Origin: Streptomyces sp. LHD-70
GTDB lineage: Bacteria; Actinomycetota; Actinomycetes; Streptomycetales; Streptomycetaceae
NCBI RefSeq assembly: GCF_031157275.1
Contig: NZ_JAVIFW010000007.1
Location: 336,284-400,283, forward strand
DNA length: 64,000 nt
Direction of reading: 5' to 3'
Shown in pieces: positions 22,715 to 32,051 of the stretch (its first letter is position 1; every line of letters begins with the position of its first letter). Under the pieces are notes generated by a model. It was not told the DNA's origin and did not search any database. It saw only the letters and a list, made by a program, of their open reading frames with translations. Both the position numbers and the translations under genes were made by a program.

Positions 22715-25165
22715 TCAGCGGCGGATGCGGGTCATCTCCGGGTCGAGCAGTGGCTCGGCGGCGGTCACGGCCGACAGCTTCCGGCCGAAGTAGCCGATCT
22801 CGACGGCCGTTCCCGGCTCTGTGTACTCGGTGGGCAGCCACGCGTAGGCGATCGGGTGTCCGACCGTGTAGCCGTATGCTGCGCTGGTGACGTAGCCGAC
22901 GGCTCGGCCCGCGGCGAAAACGGGCTCCTTGCCCATCACCACGGCGTCGTGGTCCTTCATCACGAGCGCGGTCAGCCGCCGCGCGACGGTGTTCTTTGTG
23001 ATGCCCTCCAGCGCCTCTCGGCCGGTGAACTCTCCCTTCTTTTTGCGTACCGCGAAGCCGACGCCGGCCTCATAGGGGGTGTGCTCGGCGGTCATGTCGT
23101 GGCCCCAGGACCGGTAGCCCTTCTCCAAGCGCAGGCTGTTGAACGCGGACCGGCCGGCCGCGATCACCCCGTGCTCCTGGCCCGCCTCCCACAGGGTGTC
23201 CCACAACCGCAAGCCCAGGTCCGCGGTTGTGTACAGCTCCCAGCCGAGCTCACCCACATAGGACAGCCGCATCGCCGTGACGGGTACGTCCTTGACGAAT
23301 GCCTCTTTGGCTTTGAAGTAGCCGAACCCCTCGTGCGAGAAGTCGATGTCGGCCAGGGGCTGCACCAGGTCTCGCGCCCGTGGTCCCCATAGGCCGATGC
23401 AGCAGGTACCGGAGGTGAGGTCGCGGACCTGGACCGTCCCGTCCGCAGGCAGATGACGCCGCAGCCGGACCAGGTCGAGGTTGCCGTTGGCGCCGATCTG
23501 GAACCGGTCCTCGGCAAGCCGCGCAACGGTCAGGTCGCTGAGGATGCCGCCCTTCTCATCGAGCAGCAGCGTGTACGTCACGGAGCCGACGGGCTTGTCG
23601 AGCTGGTTCGAGGTGAGTCGTTGGAGGAGGTCCAGTGCGGAAGGGCCGGTGACCTCCAACCGCTTGAGCGGGGTCATGTCGTACAGCGCCACGCGCTCCC
23701 GGGTGACCAGTGCCTCCGCCCCGGCGATCGGGGACCAGAAACGCGAGGCCCACGCGTTGCGTCCGGCGATCCGGGAGACTTCGGGCAGCTGCGCATTCGC
23801 CTCGTACCAGTGCGGGCGCTCCCAGCCGCCGCCCTCCAGGAACACCGCGCCCAGCTCCTGCTGTCGGCTGTGGAAGGGGCTCGTCCGCAGCGGCCGGGGC
23901 CGCTCGGGGGACTGGTGCGGATGGATGATGTCGTAGATCTCGGCAAAGCTCTGGCAACTGCGCTCGTGCACGTGGTTCGGCGCCAGCTGGACCTCTTCGA
24001 AGCGGTTGATGTCGCACTCGTGGACGTCCACCCCCGGGCGCCCGTCGACCATCCACTCAGCGACGGCCCTGGCGACGCCCGTGGAGTGGGTCACCCAGAC
24101 CGCCTCGGCCAGCCAGAAGCCCTTGACCGTGCCCGATTCGCCGATCAGCGGCATCCCGTCGCTCGTGAACGAGAAGAGACCGTTGAAGCCGTCCGCGACC
24201 TCGGCCTCGGACAGGGCGGGCAGGAGCACTTGCGAGTCGGCCCAGGCACCCGCGAAGTCCGCCTCGGTGAAATCCAGTACGGAGGGCATGACCCGGCTGT
24301 CCGAAGGGTGGGCGAGGTCGTCTGCCGACACGGGCAGCGGCCGGTGCGCGTAGGAGCCGATGCCGATCCGGTCGCCGAGCTCTCGGTAGTACAGGCCGGC
24401 ATCCTGGTTGCGCAGGATCGGCAGGTTGGCCTCGTCCAGCTCCGTGTTGCGCCCTCGCAGCAAGGGGAGCGGGGTGGTGGTGGCGTACTGGTGGCCCATC
24501 GGCACCAAAGGCACCGGCTGGCCCGCCATGTGGCCGATCTTCGGGCCCCAGAATCCGGCACAGGAGACCACGATGTCGGCCTGGAAGGTGCCCCGGTCGG
24601 TCACCACGGCGCGCACTGCGCCGTCCCGGGTCTCGATGTCGGTAACGGTGTGGTGGCCCAGAAAGACAGCTCCCCGGTCCATGGCACGGCGTGCTTGCGC
24701 CTCGCCGATCCGTAGTGCCTTGGCCAGGCCGTCGGTGGGGATGTGGAACGCACCGAGGATCTTGCCGGGGTCAAGCAGGGGGTGCAGTTCGGCCGCCTCG
24801 GCGGGGTCGACCAGGCGGCTCTCCACACCCCACGACGTCAGCCATCCTTGGCGACGCTGGAGTTCGGCGAGGCGTTCGGGGCTGGTGGCGACCTCAAGTC
24901 CGCCGACCTGGCGGAAGCACCACTGCCCGTCCAGGTCCAGGGCTCGGGCCTTCTCGACGGTGTAGCGGGCGAACTCGGTCATCGTCTTGGAGGGGCTGGT
25001 CTGGAAGACAAGGCCGGGGGCGTGCGAGCTGGAACCGCCGGTGGCGAACAGCGGGCCCTGTTCCAGCACGGTCACGTCGGTCCAGCCACGAACGGTCAGC
25101 TCGTCGGCGAGCGAGCAGCCGACGATCCCGGCCCCGATGACGACCACCTTGGGCTGCGAAGACAT
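22715..25165 (-). CDS. Dimethylglycine oxidase/dehydrogenase
   Basis: The 816-residue protein has an N-terminal FAD domain (VVVIGAGIVGCSLADEL) with His48 in GSSSHAPG, the residue that carries covalent FAD in this family. A middle FAO_M domain and a C-terminal GcvT-type tetrahydrofolate-binding domain (~430-816, with LTSNQLDKPVGSVTYTLLL) follow. Length and motifs match Arthrobacter-type dimethylglycine oxidase. It converts N,N-dimethylglycine to sarcosine and passes the methyl carbon to folate. GGAGGA precedes the ATG. It is divergent from the Rieske oxygenase gene, and the shared intergenic region has two operator repeats, so the genes are probably co-regulated. Confidence 0.88.
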   Translation of the reverse strand: MSSQPKVVVIGAGIVGCSLADELTVRGWTDVTVLEQGPLFATGGSSSHAPGLVFQTSPSKTMTEFARYTVEKARALDLDGQWCFRQVGGLEVATSPERLAELQRRQGWLTSWGVESRLVDPAEAAELHPLLDPGKILGAFHIPTDGLAKALRIGEAQARRAMDRGAVFLGHHTVTDIETRDGAVRAVVTDRGTFQADIVVSCAGFWGPKIGHMAGQPVPLVPMGHQYATTTPLPLLRGRNTELDEANLPILRNQDAGLYYRELGDRIGIGSYAHRPLPVSADDLAHPSDSRVMPSVLDFTEADFAGAWADSQVLLPALSEAEVADGFNGLFSFTSDGMPLIGESGTVKGFWLAEAVWVTHSTGVARAVAEWMVDGRPGVDVHECDINRFEEVQLAPNHVHERSCQSFAEIYDIIHPHQSPERPRPLRTSPFHSRQQELGAVFLEGGGWERPHWYEANAQLPEVSRIAGRNAWASRFWSPIAGAEALVTRERVALYDMTPLKRLEVTGPSALDLLQRLTSNQLDKPVGSVTYTLLLDEKGGILSDLTVARLAEDRFQIGANGNLDLVRLRRHLPADGTVQVRDLTSGTCCIGLWGPRARDLVQPLADIDFSHEGFGYFKAKEAFVKDVPVTAMRLSYVGELGWELYTTADLGLRLWDTLWEAGQEHGVIAAGRSAFNSLRLEKGYRSWGHDMTAEHTPYEAGVGFAVRKKKGEFTGREALEGITKNTVARRLTALVMKDHDAVVMGKEPVFAAGRAVGYVTSAAYGYTVGHPIAYAWLPTEYTEPGTAVEIGYFGRKLSAVTAAEPLLDPEMTRIRR

Positions 25166-25511
25166 GCGGTTCCTCCGAGAGTCGAGGCGATGGGATGGCC
25201 AGTGGCCGCGTAGCGCGGGGGGCGCCCTCGGCGCACCGTCCGGTGGCGTTGTCGGTGATGCCTTCGGTCACGCCTGGCCCGGTGGCGCAGACGGTTTCAG
25301 GGCATGGGGGTGCGCGTTGTGGGCGGCGCGCTGCCGCAGAAGACATGGTGGATTGACATACCAGCTGCGCGGCACCGTAGGACGGTCGCTCCCATCCGTC
25401 AATGGCCCTTGAGCGACGTCGGATTCCGAGTCAGGAGACGATCAACGGGGTGTTTGAACGATCGTCCACACCTCCATTGAACGAACGTCCAAACGGGTCT
25501 ATGTTGTCGCC
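25166..25511. promoter_or_regulatory. Divergent promoter with two operator copies
   Basis: Two related imperfect palindromes stand 23 bases apart: TTGAACGATCGTCCA (25454-25468) and TTGAACGAACGTCCAA (25477-25492). The second contains a -35-like TTGAAC; with a 17-base gap a -10-like TATGTT lies at 25500-25505. The expected transcript start then falls on the ATG at 25512, so the Rieske mRNA is probably leaderless. An operator over the -35 box implies repression. Nothing else is evident in the 250 bases toward the dimethylglycine oxidase gene. Confidence 0.65.
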
Positions 25512-26651
25512 ATGGTTGCTCTCACCGCAGATGAGTTCAGCGCGATCGCCTCCGGCTACGACCCGGATCCCGCGCGGTCCATGTCACTCAGGGCAGAGGC
25601 CTACACCGACCCGAAGTGGCACACCGCGGACCTGGGGGCGGTCTTCGGTCGCACCTGGCAGTGGGTGTGCCACGTGGAGAAGCTGACGGAGCCCGGCAGT
25701 TACGTCGCCGCGACCATCGCCGAGATGCCGGTGGTCGTCGTGCGTGACCGGGCCGGGAAGCTGCGAGCCTTTTACAACGTATGCAAGCACCGCGCCCACG
25801 AGCTCCTCTCCGGAGCGGGCACGACACGCGCCATCGTGTGCCCGTACCACGCGTGGACGTACGACCTGAGCGGCACGCTGGTCGGAGCGCGGCAGACGGA
25901 CCGCATGGAGTCCTTCGACAAGAGCAAGATCTGCCTCGACCGGATCCAGGTCGAGGAATTCTGCGGCTTCGTGTACGTCAACCTCGACCCGAACGCCCAA
26001 CCGCTGGCGGACCAGGCGCCCGACCTCGCCGCCGAGATCACCGAACGCGCGCCGGACATCGCCCGGCTCACGCACGCGAAGCGCCTGCACTACGAGATCA
26101 GGACCAACTGGAAGAACGTCGTCGACAACTTCCTGGAGTGCTACCACTGCCACGTCGCGCACAAGGAGTTCGTCTCCCTCGTGGACATGGACACGTACGA
26201 CGTGCGGACGCACGGTATCTGGTCGAGCCACTTCGCCGACGCCGGGAAGAGCGCGAACGCCGCCTACGACGTGTCCGGAGCGACCGTCAAGGAGCACTCG
26301 GTGTGGTGGCTCTGGCCGAATACCTGCCTGCTGCGCTATCCCGGGCGCGGCAACTTCATGGTCCTGCAGATCCTGCCGGACGGACCCGGCCGCACCCGCG
26401 AGACCCTCGACTTCTACCTGGAGAGCAAGGAGCTCGACCAGGCAGAGGAGCAGTCGGTGCGCTACATGGACGAGGTGCTCCAGGTGCAGGACATCGACCT
26501 CGTCGAGAGCGTCCAACGCGGCATGGAGACACCGGCGTTCGAGCAAGGCCGGATCGTGTACGACCCCGAGCGGACACCCGGACTCTCCGAGCACGGCGTG
26601 CACCACTTCCACGGCCTCGTCCTCGACGCCTACCGCACCCTCGTGAAGTGA
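25512..26651 (+). CDS. Rieske non-heme iron oxygenase (betaine/carnitine/stachydrine demethylase type)
   Basis: The 379-residue alpha subunit has the Rieske site Cys91-x-His93 and Cys110-x-x-His113 (CKHRAH, CPYHAW). A catalytic iron site follows in DNFLECYHCHVAH, with Glu in the ECYH bridge as in carnitine and stachydrine oxygenases. Length matches CntA/Stc2 (~370) rather than longer GbcA proteins. It oxidatively removes an N-methyl (or splits trimethylamine) from a quaternary amine. With dimethylglycine oxidase beside it and carnitine-type genes downstream, glycine betaine to dimethylglycine is the best guess; stachydrine is also possible because of the hydroxyproline island nearby. Confidence 0.88.
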   Translation: MVALTADEFSAIASGYDPDPARSMSLRAEAYTDPKWHTADLGAVFGRTWQWVCHVEKLTEPGSYVAATIAEMPVVVVRDRAGKLRAFYNVCKHRAHELLSGAGTTRAIVCPYHAWTYDLSGTLVGARQTDRMESFDKSKICLDRIQVEEFCGFVYVNLDPNAQPLADQAPDLAAEITERAPDIARLTHAKRLHYEIRTNWKNVVDNFLECYHCHVAHKEFVSLVDMDTYDVRTHGIWSSHFADAGKSANAAYDVSGATVKEHSVWWLWPNTCLLRYPGRGNFMVLQILPDGPGRTRETLDFYLESKELDQAEEQSVRYMDEVLQVQDIDLVESVQRGMETPAFEQGRIVYDPERTPGLSEHGVHHFHGLVLDAYRTLVK

Positions 26652-26658
26652 GGTCCAC

Positions 26659-27588
26659 ATGCCCAAGCCCGTCATCATCACGTGCGCCCCGACCGGCGGC
26701 ATCCACACCCCGACGATGTCCCCGCACCTGCCCATAACCCCGGACGAGATCGCCCAGGCGTCCGTCGAGGCCGCCGAGGCCGGCGCCGCGATCATCCATC
26801 TGCACGCTCGTGACCCGGAGACCGGACGGCCCGACCCCAGGCCGGAGCTGTTCAAGCAGTTCCTGCCGCGGATCGCCGCCGAGTGCGACGCCGTCGTCAA
26901 CATCTCGACCGGCGGCGGTCTCGGCATGTCACGCGAGGACCGGCTGCGCGCCGCGGTCGCGGCCTCGCCCGAGATGGCCTCGCTCAATGTCGGCTCGCTC
27001 AACTTCGGCATCTTCCCGATGCAGGAGAAGTACCAGGAGTGGAAGCACGATTGGGAGCCGGAGTTCCTCGAGTCGACGCGCGATCTCGTCTTCAAGAACA
27101 CCTTTGCCGACCTGGAACACATCGTGAAGGAGCTGGGCGGCACACACGGCACGAAGTTCGAGTTCGAGTGCTACGACCTCGGTCACCTCTACAACCTGGC
27201 CTGGCTCGTCGAACAGGGCTGGGTGCGGCCGCCGTTCTTCGTGCAGATGGTCTTCGGCGTGCTCGGCGGGGTGGGCGCCGACCTGGACAACCTCGTGCAC
27301 ATGCACACCGTCGCCGACAAACTCTTCGGCGACGACTACGAGTGGTCCGTACTGGCTGCCGGGCGGCACCAGATGTCCTTCGCGACCCAGGCGGCCATGC
27401 TCGGCGGCAACCTCAGGGTCGGCCTTGAGGACAGCCTCTACATCGGCCCCGGCGCCCTCGCCCCGTCCAACGCCGCCCAGGTCACGAAGATCCGCACCAT
27501 CGTCGAGGGCCTCGGCCACACCGTCGCCACACCGGCCGAGGCGCGCGACCGGCTCGGCCTGAAGGGAGCGGACCATGTCGCATTCTGA
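26659..27588 (+). CDS. BKACE family enzyme (3-dehydrocarnitine cleavage-like)
   Basis: This 309-residue TIM-barrel protein of the beta-keto acid cleavage family has ITCAPTGGIHTPTMSPHLP at the N terminus, IIHLHARDPETGRP (metal and substrate residues) and NVGSLNFGIFPM. BKACE enzymes join acetyl-CoA with a beta-keto acid, releasing acetoacetate and a new acyl-CoA. Between a Rieske oxygenase and a carnitine-dehydrogenase-like gene, the expected substrate is 3-dehydrocarnitine, giving betainyl-CoA. Start is 8 bases after the Rieske stop. Confidence 0.85.
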   Translation: MPKPVIITCAPTGGIHTPTMSPHLPITPDEIAQASVEAAEAGAAIIHLHARDPETGRPDPRPELFKQFLPRIAAECDAVVNISTGGGLGMSREDRLRAAVAASPEMASLNVGSLNFGIFPMQEKYQEWKHDWEPEFLESTRDLVFKNTFADLEHIVKELGGTHGTKFEFECYDLGHLYNLAWLVEQGWVRPPFFVQMVFGVLGGVGADLDNLVHMHTVADKLFGDDYEWSVLAAGRHQMSFATQAAMLGGNLRVGLEDSLYIGPGALAPSNAAQVTKIRTIVEGLGHTVATPAEARDRLGLKGADHVAF

Positions 27589-28555
27589 ACCCAAGGCCAC
27601 CGCGGCGAGCGACGTCACCCGGGTGGCGAGCCTCGGCGGCGGAGTGATCGGCCAGAGCTGGACCGCGCTGTTCCTGGCCGCCGGCACCTCCGTAACCGTG
27701 TTCGACCCTGACCCGCGCGCCGAGCAGCGGGTCCGGCAAGCCGTGGACACCGCCTGGCCCGTGCTGACGCAACTCGGCCTTACCGCACACGGCGACCCCG
27801 GCGCCCTGCACTTCACCAAGGACGCCCGCACGGCCGTCGAGGGCGCACAGTTCGTCCAGGAGAGCGTCCCCGAACAGCTGGGTGTCAAGCACGAGTTGTA
27901 CGCGGCCATCGAACCGGCCCTCGACGACGGCACGGTCGTCGCATCTTCGGCCTCCGGGCTGACGTTGACGGAGATGCAGGGCGGCTGGCACGACCCAGGC
28001 CGCTTCGTCCTCGGCCACCCCTTCAACCCCCCGCACCTCATACCCCTGGTGGAGGTGATGGGCAACGAGCGGACCGCCTCAGGAACGGTGGAGCGGGCAC
28101 GCACCTTCTACGAAGCGATCGGCAAGGTGACGATCGAGGTCAGGCGCGAGGTCCCGGGCCATGTCGCCAACCGGTTGCAGGCCGCGCTCTGGCGCGAGGC
28201 CATCCACCTGGTCAACGAGGGCGTAGCGAGCGTCGAGGACGTCGACACCGCGGTCGCCGCCGGCCCCGGACTGCGGTGGGCGGCGATGGGTCCCACCATG
28301 CTGTTCCACCTCGGAGCGGGCGATGGTGGCCTCGCGGCCTTCTGTGAGCGCTACGCCGACAGCTTCAACCGCTGGTTCGACAGCCTGGGCCGCCCGCACC
28401 TCGACGGGCCGACGGCCGAACGTCTGGTGGAGGGACTGCGCCCGATCAGCGAGAAGCTTTCGGTCGACAACCTGGCGCAACAGCGTGACGCGCTGATCAC
28501 CAGCATGATCGCGCTCGCCCGAAGCAGTCGGAAGTCTCCGCCGAACGCGCGATAG
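27575..28555 (+). CDS. L-carnitine dehydrogenase-like (3-hydroxyacyl-CoA dehydrogenase family)
   Basis: The 326-residue NAD enzyme has the Rossmann motif SLGGGVIGQSWTALFLAAG, FVQESVPE and the catalytic region GHPFNPPHLIPLVEV. These match L-carnitine 3-dehydrogenases, which oxidise carnitine to 3-dehydrocarnitine for the BKACE enzyme just upstream. The ATG overlaps the BKACE gene by 14 bases, an indication of translational coupling. Other 3-hydroxyacid substrates of the family are possible. Confidence 0.82.
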   Translation: MSHSEPKATAASDVTRVASLGGGVIGQSWTALFLAAGTSVTVFDPDPRAEQRVRQAVDTAWPVLTQLGLTAHGDPGALHFTKDARTAVEGAQFVQESVPEQLGVKHELYAAIEPALDDGTVVASSASGLTLTEMQGGWHDPGRFVLGHPFNPPHLIPLVEVMGNERTASGTVERARTFYEAIGKVTIEVRREVPGHVANRLQAALWREAIHLVNEGVASVEDVDTAVAAGPGLRWAAMGPTMLFHLGAGDGGLAAFCERYADSFNRWFDSLGRPHLDGPTAERLVEGLRPISEKLSVDNLAQQRDALITSMIALARSSRKSPPNAR

Positions 28556-28711
28556 CCCTTCCGGGGACGCGGAATGCGCGCTCCCATTCCCTGCCGCAGG
28601 GTGCACGAGCGGCCACGACCGCGGATGGCCCGCACCGCAGTCGACATGACCGGCCCGGAATCGGACGTGTCGACTGCGCCATCCGCACCACCGGGGAGGA
28701 GCAGTCCCTTC

Positions 28712-29680
28712 ATGTCCGTTGTGAGCGACAGCACGTCGCTGAAATTGAGGGTGACACGCAGGACGGTGCGGGCCGTTGGTGTCGTGGAGCTGGAGTTCTC
28801 CGCAGTCGACGGCGCCGACCTGCCTCAGTGGGAGCCCGGCGCGCACCTGGAACTGCGGCTCCCTTCTGCCCTGTTGCGCCAGTACTCCCTGTGCGGTGAC
28901 CCTGCAGCCCGCGACACCTATGTCGTCTGTGTCCAACGGGAGGCGAACGGCCGCGGCGGATCTGTGGAGGCCTACGACAGGCTGGAGGTCGGCGTCGAAG
29001 TCACCGGCTCCGCGCCCCGCAACCACTTCCCCCTGGTCGACGCACCCGAGTTCATCTTGATCGCCGGCGGGATCGGCATCACCCCGCTCAAGTCCATGGC
29101 CGAGGACCTGCACCGTCGCGGGATCTCCTGGCGACTGGTCTACGGAGGACGCAGCCGACGGTGCATGGCCTTCGCCGACGAGCTCGCCACGGCCCACCCC
29201 GACCGGGTAACACTCGTACCCCAGGACGAGGTCGGGCTGCCGGATCTGGACCGAGTCGTCGCATCGGTGTCGCAGGAGACGCGCGTGTACTGCTGCGGCC
29301 CGGCGCCGATGTTGGCCGCCGTGACGGAGGCGTGCGCCCGGGCCGGGTGCGCCGACCGGCTGCACATCGAGCGGTTCTCCGCCGCCGATGCCTCACCGGA
29401 TACTGGCGTCGACTCGGCCTTCGAGGTGGAGCTCCACAGGTCCGGCACGACACTGACCGTCTCCGCGGATCAGAGCCTCCTGGAGGCGATACGGGCCGTG
29501 CGGCCTGACATCGACTCCTCCTGCCAGGAGGGCTACTGCGGGACGTGCGAGACCCGCGTCCTCGACGGCGAGCCTGAACACCGCGGCACGCTCATGTCGC
29601 CCGATGAACACGAGGCGGAGGGGACGATGCTCCTCTGCGTAGGACGGGCGCGCAGCGCGAAGCTGGTACTTGACCTGTGA
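28712..29680 (+). CDS. FAD/[2Fe-2S] oxygenase reductase
   Basis: The 322-residue phthalate-dioxygenase-reductase-type protein has a flavin site (LRQYSLCG), an NAD site (FILIAGGIGITPLKSM) and a C-terminal plant-type 2Fe-2S motif CQEGYCGTCETRVLDG with a distal Cys in MLLCVGRA. It should pass electrons from NAD(P)H to the Rieske oxygenase at 25512, as GbcB or CntB do. GGGGAGGAG places the start at ATG 28712; a longer reading lacks support. Confidence 0.87.
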   Translation: MSVVSDSTSLKLRVTRRTVRAVGVVELEFSAVDGADLPQWEPGAHLELRLPSALLRQYSLCGDPAARDTYVVCVQREANGRGGSVEAYDRLEVGVEVTGSAPRNHFPLVDAPEFILIAGGIGITPLKSMAEDLHRRGISWRLVYGGRSRRCMAFADELATAHPDRVTLVPQDEVGLPDLDRVVASVSQETRVYCCGPAPMLAAVTEACARAGCADRLHIERFSAADASPDTGVDSAFEVELHRSGTTLTVSADQSLLEAIRAVRPDIDSSCQEGYCGTCETRVLDGEPEHRGTLMSPDEHEAEGTMLLCVGRARSAKLVLDL

Positions 29681-29772
29681 CGACGTGGACCAGTTCGTAA
29701 GCCCTCGATGCCTACCGGAGCAAGGGCAGGCCGATGCGGAACCGGCCCCGTACAACGGCTAGTCTCGGCCTG

Positions 29773-30354
29773 ATGAACGACGGGACAGCGGAACCTGAGA
29801 AGAAGGTCGACCGGGAGGAACGGATCCTAGATGCCGTGCTCGTTCTCCTGTCGGAGCACGGCATCGCGGGGATCAGCATGCGTGCGGTGGCACGTCAGGC
29901 GGGTGTCTCCCTCGGGCTCGTGAACTACTACTACGACGACAAGGTCACCCTGATCGGTGCGGCACTGCGCCGTATCGAGCGCCAGGACATGACCATGGTC
30001 GATCCGAACCCGGCGAAGGGCCCTGAGGAGAACCTCCGAGCCGCCCTCCGCCGGGTCGCCAGCGCCGAGTTCCTCACGACGCAGTACCTGTCCCTCCGGC
30101 TCCAGTTGTGGGCGCTCGCACAGGCCCACCCTGACTTCGAAGACATCAACACCGCTGCCCAGAAGCGCTACCGCGCCGCTCTGGCGTCGCTCATCCGTGC
30201 GGCCCGACCGGACCTCTCCCGAGCAGAGGCCAATCGCCGGGCCACCGACATCGACGTCGTCCAGAACGGCATGTGGCTCACCGCTCTGCTGGGGCTCAAC
30301 CGCGCCGCCATCCGGCGCAGTGTCGCCCGTTGTGAAGAGATCGCCTTCGAGTAG
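29773..30354 (+). CDS. TetR/BetI-type repressor
   Basis: The 193-residue protein has an N-terminal TetR HTH: ISMRAVARQAGVSLGLVNYYYDDK. The C-terminal part is helical, with length and style of BetI-like regulators of choline/betaine genes. ATG 29773 is preferred over an in-frame ATG at 29734. It is the likely binder of the TTGAACGnnCGTTCAA sites at 25454-25492, 34395-34420 and 34600-34639, with a quaternary amine or aldehyde as inducer. No such site is seen before its own gene. Confidence 0.8.
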   Translation: MNDGTAEPEKKVDREERILDAVLVLLSEHGIAGISMRAVARQAGVSLGLVNYYYDDKVTLIGAALRRIERQDMTMVDPNPAKGPEENLRAALRRVASAEFLTTQYLSLRLQLWALAQAHPDFEDINTAAQKRYRAALASLIRAARPDLSRAEANRRATDIDVVQNGMWLTALLGLNRAAIRRSVARCEEIAFE

Positions 30355-30371
30355 TCCGCCCGAGACAGGCA

Positions 30372-30391
30372 GCTCCCTCTGAGATGGGAGC
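30372..30391. terminator. Small hairpin between convergent genes
   Basis: GCTCCC and GGGAGC form a 6-base stem with an 8-base loop between the convergent TetR and VOC genes. This is weak on its own. Confidence 0.35.
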
Positions 30392-30408
30392 CCCGCGCCC
30401 GGGGGGAG

Positions 30409-31197
30409 TCACGCTCTCAGGCTTGCGGAGCCGATCCGTACGCTGGTGAATCCGCTGCCGTGAAGGGCCATCCCAAGGATGCCTGGCCGCTCGGCAGCGT
30501 GCACGCGCACGGAGCCACCTGGCCACGAGAAGTCGAAGTGCTCGTCCTCTGCACGCAGTTCTCCGCCCAGGACGCCTTCGAAAAGACGGCGGGAGAACGC
30601 CAGGTCCGTGGAGGCGAGATGTGTCGCTCCCAGGCGCGCAGTGGTTTCGACCGGCGTCCCCCACAGCGACGTCCACCACAACGGCTCAGTCGCGCCGCTG
30701 ACACTCGGAAGGCTCTCCGGGTCCCGTGCGCAGGTGGTCAGCAAGTCCTCCGGCCCCGGGTAACGACGATCGGACTGGGCGAGCTGGATGACCACCGCGT
30801 GCTTGTCGTCGGGAACGATGAACGCCTCGTGCCAGGGCGGGTGTTCATAACTCTCGCCCACCACCGTCGAGCCGAGCGCCCGAACGCGCGCCACCGCGGC
30901 GCGCAGGTCCGGCACGGTGAACGTCACGTGGTGCGGCCCCTCCCCGCGCTTTGCCAGGTTGCGGGTGAGGAAGCCGTCGCCCTGCGGTTCCATCAACTCC
31001 AGGCGGGCCCCTTGCTCCGGGGCCCCGACGTACAGCAACAGGTACCGGAATTCCGGCAGGGTCTCGCCGCTGATCGGTGTGGCCCCCAGTTTCCGGCGCA
31101 AGAACCGTGCCCAACGCATCGCGTCGTGCACGGCGAACGAGGTGTGGTCCAGATCTATGCCTGTTCCGCCCGTCGCGGCGGTGCGCGGGGCCGTCAC
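30409..31197 (-). CDS. VOC-family dioxygenase/glyoxalase-like protein
   Basis: The 262-residue protein contains two vicinal-oxygen-chelate modules: LDHTSFAVHDAMRWARFL with HHVTFTVPDLRAAVARVRALG in the first half, and TARLGATHLASTDLAFSRRLF with a C-terminal half. The GTG start at 31197 overlaps the SDR stop as GTGA, so the two are coupled. An earlier upstream start is just an out-of-frame reading of the SDR gene. The function is unknown: a ring-cleaving, epimerase or glyoxalase-like metal enzyme acting with the SDR is plausible. Confidence 0.75.
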   Translation of the reverse strand: MTAPRTAATGGTGIDLDHTSFAVHDAMRWARFLRRKLGATPISGETLPEFRYLLLYVGAPEQGARLELMEPQGDGFLTRNLAKRGEGPHHVTFTVPDLRAAVARVRALGSTVVGESYEHPPWHEAFIVPDDKHAVVIQLAQSDRRYPGPEDLLTTCARDPESLPSVSGATEPLWWTSLWGTPVETTARLGATHLASTDLAFSRRLFEGVLGGELRAEDEHFDFSWPGGSVRVHAAERPGILGMALHGSGFTSVRIGSASLRA

Positions 31198-31943
31198 AGC
31201 AGCCCCGGCCGGAGCGGGGAGCCGGCGGTCAGACCGCCGTCGATGGTGAAGCACTGGCCCGTGACGTACCGGGATTCGTCGGAGGCAAGCCACGCCACGG
31301 CAGCCGCGATGTCCGCCGGTTCCCCGAACCGCCCCAGAGGATGGCGGGCAAGGGCATCTCGTCGGGCTGCCTCGGGGTCGCGCGCGAGCGCGAAACCGTC
31401 CTCTGCCATCGCGGTCATGACCCATCCTGGTTGCACGGCATTGCACCGCACCTTCGGTCCGTGGTCAACGGCGATGGAGCGGGTGAGCCCGTGCACGAAG
31501 GCCTTGGACGCGTTGTAGAGGGCCATGGAGGGGTCCGCCACCGTTCCTGAGATCGAACCGATGTTGACGATCACGCCACCGTGCTCGGTCATCTGCGGCA
31601 GAACGGCGCGGCAGGTGTGGAACACCCCCCGGCAGTTCACGCCCATCACCAGGTCCCAGTCCTCGTCGGTGGTTTCCTGGACGGTCTTCTCCACCTGAAC
31701 GCCGGCGTTGTTGACAAGGAGCGAGACCGGACCGAACATCCTGTTCGCCTCCGCCACGACGCTCTCGGCGTCCGCGACGCGCGAGACGTCGGCCCGCACC
31801 CACCGGATGTCTGCCGCCAGATCGGCGGGGCGATCGCCGCGGCCACACGTCACGATCCGGGCTCCTTCGGTGCGCAGCCGCTCCACGATGGCGCGCCCGA
31901 TGCCACGGCCTCCGCCCGTGACGATGGCGGTGTGCGCCGTCAC
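31194..31943 (-). CDS. SDR family oxidoreductase
   Basis: The 249-residue protein has TGGGRGIGRAI (cofactor), NNAGVQ, the catalytic Ser in NIGSISGT, YNASK (Tyr-Lys) and TIDGGLTAG at the end. It is a classical NAD(P) short-chain dehydrogenase. The GTG start at 31943 is preceded by GCGAGG; a further 13-codon extension to 31982 is possible. It stands between a coupled VOC gene and a second SDR, probably in one transcription unit. Substrate unknown. Confidence 0.82.
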   Translation of the reverse strand: MTAHTAIVTGGGRGIGRAIVERLRTEGARIVTCGRGDRPADLAADIRWVRADVSRVADAESVVAEANRMFGPVSLLVNNAGVQVEKTVQETTDEDWDLVMGVNCRGVFHTCRAVLPQMTEHGGVIVNIGSISGTVADPSMALYNASKAFVHGLTRSIAVDHGPKVRCNAVQPGWVMTAMAEDGFALARDPEAARRDALARHPLGRFGEPADIAAAVAWLASDESRYVTGQCFTIDGGLTAGSPLRPGLL

Positions 31944-32051
31944 TGGACGACCTCGCCGGCGAAGGGTTGCCTGTTGCGGCACCCGGGCATGCGGCCGGGT
32001 TGCGGCACGCCTGGCTGCAGGGCGCGTGCGGTCGTTGTTCTCGTCATGTCC

